Part shown: piece by piece, positions 6,478 to 11,493 of the stretch | Numbering within the stretch: the first letter of the stretch is position 1 | Layout: each line of letters begins with the position of its first letter | From: Actinomycetes bacterium | GTDB lineage: Bacteria; Actinomycetota; Acidimicrobiia; Acidimicrobiales; RAAP-2 | Direction of reading: 5' to 3' | NCBI GenBank assembly: GCA_021787255.1 | Contig: JAJYMD010000468.1 | Span: 1 to 11,493 of the forward strand | DNA: 11,493 nt | The notes under the pieces: model-generated | What the model was told of the DNA's origin: nothing | The model's input: the letters and a program-made list of their open reading frames with translations, nothing else | Databases searched by the model: none | Position numbers and translations under genes: made by a program

Positions 6478-7473
6478 TCAGCCGGCGAGCGCGAGGACCG
6501 CCTCGCGCAAGCCGCGCAGGTCGGGCTCTGCCGTCAGCACCATCAGCACCGGAAGCGTCACCCCATGCTCCACGTAGCGAGCGACGTGTGCCCGGCAGTC
6601 GTCAGGGTCGCCGTGGACCACGAGCGCGTCGACGACTTCGTCGGGGATCGCTGCGAGGGCTGCGTCGCGGTCGCCGGCTTTCCACGCGCCCCACATGCCC
6701 TCGAGCATCGGCGCACGTCCGAGCCAGCGGTGCAGCGCGGCATACGCGGGGATCGTGAGGTACGCGCCGACCATGCGACGGGCGAGCGCACGTGCGACCG
6801 ACGCGTCCGCCTCCGGCACCACGAAGATCCGCATGACGACTTCAAAGTCGCCTGCTTCGACCACGTGCGAGCGGTTCTCGCCCGCGCCGGCACGGACCTC
6901 GGCGAGCGACGTCGCGACGTCCTCCGCCGAGAGCCAGTTCAGGATCACCCCGTCGGCGTTCCGGCCGGCCAGGCGCAGCATGCCGGGCCGCAGCGCCGCG
7001 AGGTACAGAGGCGGGGGAGATGGGATGGGCCGGGACAGGCGGAACCCGCGAACCGAGAAGGTCTCGAAGTCGGCGGTCACCTTCTCCCCGGCGAGCGCCA
7101 TGCGGAGGAAGGCGAGCACGTCGCGCACCCGCGCGTAGGGCCGGTCGAAAGGGATGCCGTTCCACTTCTCGACGATCACCTCGGAGGAGGTCCCGAGGCC
7201 GAAGGCGAACCTCGCCGGCGCGGCCTCCGCCATCGCGGCGACGCTCTGCGCGAGGAGCGCGGGGCCTCGGGTGAAGACGGGCGCGATCGCGACGCCGAGG
7301 CGCAGGTCCGGCTCCCACGCGGCTGCGAGGGCGAGCGGCGTGAAGCAGTCGGCGCCGTCGACCTCCGAGGACCAGGCATCGGTGTACCCGGCCGCAACGG
7401 CGTCTGCGAGCCAGCTGCGGTGCTCGGCGAGCGGCACGCCGGCGAACGGCACGGTGATCCCCAGTCGCTCCAC
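6478..7473 (-). CDS. LLM-class, probably F420-dependent, oxidoreductase
   Basis: This is a cytoplasmic flavin- or F420-dependent oxidoreductase of the luciferase-like TIM-barrel family, 331 residues long. Supporting segments are the N-terminal strand MERLGITVPFAGVPL, AWSSEVDGADCFTPLALAAA, LRLGVAIAPVFTRGP, RFAFGLGTSSEVIVEKWNG, PYARVRDVLAFLRMALAGEKV and LYLAALRPGMLRLAGRNADG. F420 rather than FMN is inferred from the resemblance to actinobacterial F420 enzymes. The substrate is unknown. An in-frame start at 7539 would add 22 residues, but these lie in the divergent leader and repeat. I prefer the GTG at 7473, which follows a minus-strand TAACGT box by 7 nt and would be leaderless. It is followed by the amidase gene 2 bp downstream. 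Confidence 0.88.
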   Translation of the reverse strand: MERLGITVPFAGVPLAEHRSWLADAVAAGYTDAWSSEVDGADCFTPLALAAAWEPDLRLGVAIAPVFTRGPALLAQSVAAMAEAAPARFAFGLGTSSEVIVEKWNGIPFDRPYARVRDVLAFLRMALAGEKVTADFETFSVRGFRLSRPIPSPPPLYLAALRPGMLRLAGRNADGVILNWLSAEDVATSLAEVRAGAGENRSHVVEAGDFEVVMRIFVVPEADASVARALARRMVGAYLTIPAYAALHRWLGRAPMLEGMWGAWKAGDRDAALAAIPDEVVDALVVHGDPDDCRAHVARYVEHGVTLPVLMVLTAEPDLRGLREAVLALAG

Positions 7474-7497
7474 GGCCTGGACGTTACTGTCGCGCGC
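7474..7497. promoter_or_regulatory. Compact bidirectional promoter with overlapping -10 boxes
   Basis: On the minus strand TAACGT (plus 7481-7486) ends 7 nt before the LLM GTG at 7473. On the plus strand TACTGT (7485-7490) ends 7 nt before an ATG at 7498. The two boxes share 2 bp, and only 24 bp separate the two start codons. Both transcripts would be leaderless. No -35 boxes are evident. Confidence 0.5.
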
Positions 7498-7550
7498 ATG
7501 GTGGAGCACCCGTCGCACGTCGCGCGCATGGTCGAGCACCCATCCGTGGC
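7491..7550. repeat. 30-bp imperfect tandem duplication between the LLM and methyltransferase genes
   Basis: Copies lie at 7491-7520 and 7521-7550. Of the first 20 bases, 19 match (CGCGCGCATGGT, then G or C, then GAGCACC), and the rest has diverged. The unit equals ten codons and preserves the frame of the possible leader ORF, which repeats MVEHPS. Confidence 0.8.
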
Positions 7551-7572
7551 ACGCACGATGCCGCAGGCATGA
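7498..7572 (+). CDS. Possible 24-codon leaderless leader ORF coupled to the methyltransferase
   Basis: An ATG at 7498, 7 nt after TACTGT, opens a 24-codon frame that starts MVEHPSHVAR, repeats as MVEHPSVART and ends MPQA. Its TGA (7570-7572) overlaps the methyltransferase ATG (7569-7571) as ATGA. The duplication inside it is in frame. Its role is inferred: it would let ribosomes load on a leaderless mRNA and re-initiate on the methyltransferase, which lacks a clear Shine-Dalgarno. The peptide resembles nothing I know. It may simply be translated without a function of its own. Confidence 0.4.
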   Translation: MVEHPSHVARMVEHPSVARTMPQA

Positions 7573-8666
7573 TCAAGTACCTGGGCTCGAAGCGCCGTCT
7601 CGTCTCGGTCATCGCCGGGATCGCCGCCGCGGTCGGCGGACGCAGCGCGCTCGACCTCTTCACGGGGACGACGCGGGTCGCCCAGGAGCTCAAGCGCCGC
7701 GGCTTCTTCGTGACCGCCTGCGACACGGCGAGCTACTCGGAGATCCTCGCCCGTTGCTACGTGGAGACCGACGCCGCCGAGGTCGACCAGCGGGAGGTCC
7801 GAGAGGCGATCCGGCACCTCTCGTCGCTCCCGGGGCGGCCCGGCTACTTCACCGAGACCTTCTGCGTCCGCTCCCGCTTCTTCCAGCCGCACAACGGCGG
7901 CCGGATCGACGCGATCCGGGACGCCATCGACCGGGACTACAAGGGTACGGCGCTCTTCCCCGTCCTGCTCACGTCCCTGCTCGAGGCGGCCGACCGGGTC
8001 GACTCGACGACGGGCCTGCAAATGGCGTACTTGAAGGAGTGGGCGCCGAGGTCGTTCAACCCGCTGGAGCTCAGAGTGCCCGAGCTCCTGCGGGGCCCTG
8101 GCCGTGCCGTCGCAGGCGACGCGTGCGAGCTGGCTCGCCGCCTGGGCGAGTTCGACGTGGCGTACCTCGACCCGCCTTACAACCAGCACCGGTACTTCAC
8201 GAACTACCACGTGTGGGAGACCCTCGTGCGCTGGGACGCTCCCGAGCACTACGGCGTCGCGTGCAAGCGCGTCGACGCGCGCGAGCCGTCGACGAAGAGC
8301 GTGTTCAACTCCAGGCGGGACATGCCCGACGCGCTCAGAGGTGTGATCCAGGACGTGAGGAGCCGGGTGCTCGTGCTGTCGTACAACACAGAGGCGTGGA
8401 TCACCCCTGAGGAGCTGGAGGACATGTGCCGCTGTCGCGGCGTCGTCGAGACGCTCGCGTTCGACTCCAAGCGCTACGTCGGGGCGCAGATCGGGATCCA
8501 CAACCCGACAGGGGACAAGGTCGGCAAGGTCTCGCACCTTCGCAACGTCGAGTACCTCGTGGTCGCCGGCGCCGAAGAGGACGTGCGGAGGGCGACGGCG
8601 CCCTACGCCGGGATGCCGGTGCCGGCGGCGGGGGTGGCGACGGGGGGCCAGAGGGCACTCTTCTGA
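7569..8666 (+). CDS. D12-class N6-adenine DNA methyltransferase (orphan)
   Basis: It transfers a methyl group from S-adenosylmethionine to adenine in a specific DNA sequence. The 365-residue protein begins MIKYLGSKRR, the classic D12-class start, which fixes the ATG at 7569. Motif I, which binds S-adenosylmethionine, is DLFTGTTRVA (29-38). An acidic residue follows the next strand at Asp52. The catalytic motif IV is DPPY (201-204), in AYLDPPYNQHRYFTNYHVWE. The region between motifs I and IV holds the target-recognition part, so the recognition sequence cannot be read off. No restriction endonuclease gene is next to it. Its role may be regulatory, protective or a remnant of a restriction system. 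It is divergent from the LLM gene. Confidence 0.9.
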   Translation: MIKYLGSKRRLVSVIAGIAAAVGGRSALDLFTGTTRVAQELKRRGFFVTACDTASYSEILARCYVETDAAEVDQREVREAIRHLSSLPGRPGYFTETFCVRSRFFQPHNGGRIDAIRDAIDRDYKGTALFPVLLTSLLEAADRVDSTTGLQMAYLKEWAPRSFNPLELRVPELLRGPGRAVAGDACELARRLGEFDVAYLDPPYNQHRYFTNYHVWETLVRWDAPEHYGVACKRVDAREPSTKSVFNSRRDMPDALRGVIQDVRSRVLVLSYNTEAWITPEELEDMCRCRGVVETLAFDSKRYVGAQIGIHNPTGDKVGKVSHLRNVEYLVVAGAEEDVRRATAPYAGMPVPAAGVATGGQRALF

Positions 8667-8670
8667 GAAC

Positions 8671-8688
8671 CGGCCCGTGGGTGGGCCG
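8671..8688. terminator. Hairpin between convergent genes
   Basis: CGGCCC, loop GTGGGT, then GGGCCG form a perfect 6-bp GC stem. It lies 4 bp after the methyltransferase stop and 27 bp before the stop of the convergent membrane protein gene. There is no T-tract on either side, so termination is inferred from position and stem only. Confidence 0.45.
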
Positions 8689-8715
8689 AGCCTGACCCGA
8701 CCCGTCACGCGCCGC

Positions 8716-10776
8716 TCAAATCGTTCTCCGAGCCGCCGCATTGTCGACGCGCCAGCGAACGGCGCCATCCGTTGCCATCGTCGGCGGTCCGAGCACCTCG
8801 CGCAGCGCCTGTCGCACCTCTCGGGAGCCAGGCGCGCCTGGGAGCACGACGACGTCGTGGATCCCGAGGCCGCGGAGGTTGCTCCGGACGGCACCGCGCG
8901 TCGTGCGGGCGAGGGGGAGGTGGAGCCTGTGGAGGCTCGCGGCGGCGAAGATCAGCCACAGCGCGTCGGTCGGCGGCGACTCGACCGCGTGCAGGCGAGG
9001 TCCCGGGACGATCGCGTAGCCGTCGGCGAGCGTGAAGGAAAAGCCGAGCTGGGCCTGCCAGACCATCTCCTGAGCGATCCAGCCGGACGTGTCCGGATAG
9101 ATCGCGACGTCCGGGACCGCTCCCCCCGCAGGGCCTGCTGCGGCCGGACGGTCGGCGAGGCTCGCCGACGTGAAGTCCAGGATCGCCGGAGGACGGCGCA
9201 GTCCGGTCACCGGGTAGAGCCATCGCGGGGGGCCGGAGAACGGGACCAGCGCGAACGCGCCGACGGCGAGCGAGAGCGCGACGAGGAGCGGCGCCGGCTT
9301 CACGCGTCTCGATGCGGCCGAGACGGCGCGAGAGACGGCGCGAGAGGCGGTGCGAGAGACGGCGCGAGAGGCGGTGCGAGAGACGGCGCGAGAGGCGGTG
9401 CGAGAGACGGCGCGCGAGGCGGTGAGCGCGACGGTGCCATGCGCGCCTCCGTCTGCGACCCGGTCCCCTGCTGACAGGCCGCCGGCGCGTGCGTGCGGCC
9501 GCTGCCAGCGCCGCAGGTGATCGAGGATCGCCGCGAGCGCCAGCCCGCAAAGGAGGTCGACCATCGCCGCGAACCGCTCGGGCACGATCGAGTCGAGGAG
9601 CGGCACGTGACCGAGCAGCGCGGCCGGCAGGGAGAGGTCGAGCGCCCTCTGCCCGACGTGGAGCCGGTAGCCGAGCGACGCGACGTACACGACGAGCGCG
9701 CAGGAGAGCGCGACGCGAAGGACCGGGGAGCGCCACAGGACGGCGGCACCGATGCCCAGGACCACGAGCAGCGCGACCCCGAGGTAGCTTCCGTTCGATC
9801 CCGAGATGAACGCGACCCCCGGGAGCTCTCCGCGGGGCTCGATCGTCGCCGCGAGCGAGGCTGCGAGGTCGCCCATGTGCTGCCACACCGGCCCGACGAT
9901 GTGGCGAGGTCCGGCCACCACCACCCAGAAGGGGTACGCGAGGGCGCCGACGACGATCGCGAACGCCGCGAGGAGCCCGCGCCATCCGGCGGCGAGCCTC
10001 GCCAGCACGGTCTTCGGCCACCCGATCGAGACGACGATCGCAGCCACGACGGCCGTCAACGCGCTGATCGCGAGCATCTCGGTCGAGATGAAGAACTGCG
10101 CGTCCACGAGGACCCCGAGCGCGACGCCCACGAGGACCGGGCGCCGGGTGCCGGCGACGAGGAGGGTGTCGAGGCAGCACAGGATCAGCGGGGGGAGGAC
10201 GAGCCACGTGAGGTCGAGGTGGCCGTAGCGGAGGTCTCCGGTGAGGAACGGGCCGAACCCGTAGCAGAGCCCCCCGGCGAAGGCCGCAGGCTGCCACGTG
10301 ACGTGGCGCCGGCACAGGGCGAACGCGCCCAGCCCGCTCAGCGCCGGCGCGAGAAGCACCGCGGTGTCCAAGGACGCGACAGGACCCGCCGTCACCGTCA
10401 CGGGCGCGAGCAGGAGACCGAGCAGGTCGATGGACGTGTTGTCGAGCAGGTTCACTCCTGCGGGCGCGAAGATCGCGTGGCTGACGAAGGGGTCCAGCCC
10501 GGCTCCGAGCGCGTGGGGCAGCCATCCGAGGAACCACACCTCCTGGCCGGGGTCGGCCGAGCCGGCAGGGAGCGCGTCCCCGAAGCCGTGCTCGAGCAGG
10601 TGCCACCAGATCGCCAGCGCGAGCGCCAGGTAGAGGCCGAAGGCGCACAGGAACGGCCATGCCCGGCCCAAGCGGCCGACAGGCGAGCCGGCGACGGTCG
10701 GGGTGCGCACGTCGCCAGGCAGGTGAGACTCTCGGGGTACCGCGCCTCGCGGCGCGAGGACCGTCGCCCGGGTCAC
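8716..10776 (-). CDS. Large GT-C-like polytopic membrane protein
   Basis: This 686-residue protein starts with a short basic cytoplasmic N-terminus and has about a dozen hydrophobic segments. It ends in a mostly soluble domain of roughly 170 residues. The first extracytoplasmic loop reads SADPGQEVWFLGWLPHALGA and then APAGVNLLDNTS, a pattern I associate with actinobacterial GT-C-like glycosyltransferases of the cell envelope. Substrate and product are unknown. An Arg- and Ser-rich loop with nine 4-residue repeats (SRAV/SRTA, about residues 451-486) lies between two hydrophobic segments. Its positive charge suggests the cytoplasmic side. Start: GTG 10776, preceded on the minus strand by TATCCT 8 nt upstream. 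It is not closely related by eye to the membrane protein at 274-1485. Confidence 0.85.
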   Translation of the reverse strand: MTRATVLAPRGAVPRESHLPGDVRTPTVAGSPVGRLGRAWPFLCAFGLYLALALAIWWHLLEHGFGDALPAGSADPGQEVWFLGWLPHALGAGLDPFVSHAIFAPAGVNLLDNTSIDLLGLLLAPVTVTAGPVASLDTAVLLAPALSGLGAFALCRRHVTWQPAAFAGGLCYGFGPFLTGDLRYGHLDLTWLVLPPLILCCLDTLLVAGTRRPVLVGVALGVLVDAQFFISTEMLAISALTAVVAAIVVSIGWPKTVLARLAAGWRGLLAAFAIVVGALAYPFWVVVAGPRHIVGPVWQHMGDLAASLAATIEPRGELPGVAFISGSNGSYLGVALLVVLGIGAAVLWRSPVLRVALSCALVVYVASLGYRLHVGQRALDLSLPAALLGHVPLLDSIVPERFAAMVDLLCGLALAAILDHLRRWQRPHARAGGLSAGDRVADGGAHGTVALTASRAVSRTASRAVSRTASRAVSRTASRAVSRAVSAASRRVKPAPLLVALSLAVGAFALVPFSGPPRWLYPVTGLRRPPAILDFTSASLADRPAAAGPAGGAVPDVAIYPDTSGWIAQEMVWQAQLGFSFTLADGYAIVPGPRLHAVESPPTDALWLIFAAASLHRLHLPLARTTRGAVRSNLRGLGIHDVVVLPGAPGSREVRQALREVLGPPTMATDGAVRWRVDNAAARRTI
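9320..9427. repeat. 12/24-bp tandem array inside the membrane protein gene
   Basis: Nine 12-bp units, consensus GAG(A/G)CGG(C/T)GCGA on the plus strand, mostly alternate in pairs to make a 24-bp period. On the minus strand they encode alternating SRTA and SRAV. All units keep the frame. The outermost units are the most diverged. Confidence 0.93.
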
Positions 10777-10784
10777 GAGCTACG

Positions 10785-10790
10785 AGGATA
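10785..10790 (-). promoter_or_regulatory. Putative -10 box (TATCCT) of the large membrane protein gene
   Basis: On the minus strand TATCCT ends 8 nt before the GTG at 10776, which would give a leaderless transcript. No -35 box is evident. Confidence 0.45.
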
Positions 10791-10813
10791 CGAGGATGCG
10801 GCGGAGAGCACTC

Positions 10814-10904
10814 GGAGCGCCTGCCCAGCGCGAGCGCGTGCGGGCTCCACCGTGCCTGCTGCGGTCCCTGTGGGAGCGCCTGCCCAGCGCGAGCGCGTGC
10901 GGGC
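10814..10904. repeat. Perfect 32-bp direct repeat in a divergent promoter region
   Basis: Identical copies at 10814-10845 and 10873-10904 begin GGAGCGCCTGCCCAGCGCGA and end GCGTGCGGGC. A unique 27-bp spacer separates them, a 59-bp period. Copy 2 ends 5 bp before the imuA' -10 box and covers where a -35 box would be. Copy 1 lies 23 bp upstream of the divergent -10 box. Confidence 0.95.
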
Positions 10905-10909
10905 GGCGG

Positions 10910-10931
10910 TATGGTGGCGAACACATGTTCG
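10910..10931 (+). promoter_or_regulatory. SOS promoter: -10 box and LexA box over the imuA' start codon
   Basis: TATGGT (10910-10915) is a good TANNNT -10 box. CGAACACATGTTCG (10918-10931) is a perfect CGAAC-N4-GTTCG palindrome, the LexA operator consensus of actinobacteria and Gram-positive bacteria. The imuA' ATG (10925-10927) lies inside it. Bound LexA would cover the transcription start and the start codon, so expression should follow DNA damage. The transcript would have little or no leader. Confidence 0.85.
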
Positions 10932-11493
10932 CTTCCACACCGCGGCTCCAGATGCTCGCCCAGCAGGTGCGGCCGACCGCTGCCAGCAGGACGCGCCTGC
11001 TGCCGTTGCTCCCCCCGGTCGCTGCGTTGCTCCCCGAAGGCGGCTTGCGGCGGGGGACCGTCGTCCGGTGCACCGGTCGGGGGGCGTCGAGCTTGGCGTT
11101 GGCCGTGGCGGCAGGGCCGTCCGCCGCGGGGTTGTGGTGCGCGACGGTGGGGTTGGACGAGGTGGGCGTCCTCGCCGCCGCCGGCTACGGCCTGGACCTC
11201 GAGCGGCTGGCGGTCGTGCGCGCGGCGCCCGCCGAATGGGCGGTCGCGACGGCCGTTCTCGTCGACGGGATCGACCTCGTGGTGCTGGTGCCGCCACGCC
11301 GTGCGAAGCCCGCCGCGGCGCGGACGCTCGCCGCGCGGGCCCGCGATCGCGGCGCCGTGGTCCTCTTGGTCGAGTCGGTCGAGTCGGTCGAGTCGGTCGA
11401 AGAGCGGCTGGGCTTCCCCGCCGAGGTCGAGCTCGTGGTGGAGGCGTCGCAGTGGCACGGGCTCGCCGAAGGTGCCGGGCGTCTCCAGTCGCG
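10925..11493 (+). CDS. ImuA'-like (RecA-related) SOS mutagenesis protein, 3' truncated by the window edge
   Basis: An ATG at 10925 opens a frame that runs without stop to the window end (189 complete codons visible). It starts MFASTPRLQMLAQQV, then LLPLLPPVAALLPEGGLRRG (around residues 25-44), LALAVAAGPSAAGLWCATVG (around 60-80) and AARARDRGAVVLLVE (around 137-151). This layout fits actinobacterial ImuA'-type proteins: a RecA-like fold with a degenerate Walker region. In the known system ImuA' and ImuB help DnaE2 carry out error-prone translesion synthesis after DNA damage. I expect imuB and dnaE2 downstream, but they are outside the window. The LexA box on its start strongly supports the call. 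An in-frame 9-bp repeat gives VESVESVESVEE (about 149-160). Another RecA-like SOS protein is the main alternative. Confidence 0.8.
   Translation, partial: MFASTPRLQMLAQQVRPTAASRTRLLPLLPPVAALLPEGGLRRGTVVRCTGRGASSLALAVAAGPSAAGLWCATVGLDEVGVLAAAGYGLDLERLAVVRAAPAEWAVATAVLVDGIDLVVLVPPRRAKPAAARTLAARARDRGAVVLLVESVESVESVEERLGFPAEVELVVEASQWHGLAEGAGRLQS
11368..11400. repeat. 9-bp tandem repeat (3.67 copies) in the imuA'-like gene
   Basis: GGTCGAGTC is repeated three times perfectly, followed by the first six bases of a fourth copy. It encodes VES repeats in frame, in a surface-type segment after a predicted strand. Confidence 0.92.

Noticed and set aside
7474..7539. A 22-residue N-terminal extension of the LLM oxidoreductase
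   Set aside because: The extension lies in the 30-bp duplication and over the divergent promoter. The family's usual N-terminus begins with the strand at MERLGITVPF.
7176..8894. A 572-codon minus-strand frame opposite the methyltransferase
   Set aside because: The methyltransferase has intact motifs on the plus strand. This frame has no domain and would also overlap the LLM gene in another frame.
10814..10904. Attachment sites or ends of a mobile element
   Set aside because: The two copies are direct, only 27 bp apart, and enclose no transposase or integrase.
8705..11458. A 917-codon open frame on the minus strand covering both the membrane protein and the imuA'-like region
   Set aside because: It is out of frame with the membrane protein and antisense to the imuA'-like gene. 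Its composition is almost all Arg, Ala, Pro and Gly, with no recognisable domain.
1..11493. tRNA or rRNA genes
   Set aside because: I saw no cloverleaf with a T-loop GGTTCRANNC core and no rRNA-like sequence. The gaps between genes are mostly under 150 bp and hold repeats and promoters.

Overview
The window is high-GC DNA with dense gene packing. It probably comes from an actinomycete, perhaps of the Acidimicrobiia type. The evidence is an F420-type luciferase-like oxidoreductase, an actinobacterial acyl-CoA ligase, a DUF6457 protein, an ImuA'-type gene with a CGAAC-N4-GTTCG LexA box, and several starts that look leaderless (a TANNNT -10 box 7-9 nt before a GTG or ATG). The lineage is inferred from these traits, not proven.

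Layout. (1) 1-224 holds the end of an unrecognised plus-strand gene. It converges on a minus-strand GT-C-like membrane protein (274-1485). (2) A divergent intergenic region (1486-1633) holds a G-rich 23-bp tandem array and leads into a plus-strand run: acyl-CoA ligase (1634-3298), DUF6457 protein (3308-3553), fdhD (3641-4495) and moaC (4492-5001). The last three form a molybdenum-cofactor group: FdhD sulfurates the cofactor for formate dehydrogenases, and MoaC belongs to the first step of its synthesis. This MoaC, however, lacks two catalytic residues. (3) A 33-bp x3 array covers the convergent stop codons of moaC and a minus-strand pair, an amidase (5078-6475) and an LLM oxidoreductase (6478-7473). 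(4) A very tight bidirectional promoter separates the LLM gene from a possible leaderless 24-codon leader ORF. That leader overlaps the start of an orphan D12-class adenine methyltransferase (7569-8666). (5) A second large membrane protein (8716-10776, minus) carries an SRTA/SRAV repeat loop. (6) A divergent region with a perfect 32-bp direct repeat and a perfect LexA box leads into a partial imuA'-like gene (10925-end). This is probably the head of an imuA'-imuB-dnaE2 mutagenesis cassette lying outside the window.

The most distinctive property is the number of short tandem or direct duplications: eight in 11.5 kb, in almost every sizeable intergenic gap. Those inside coding regions all have units that are multiples of three. 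The best leads for follow-up are the MoaC homologue without its Asp/Lys pair, the LexA box lying on the imuA' start codon, the two leader ORFs that end in ATGA overlaps, and the array that duplicates both stop codons of a convergent gene pair.
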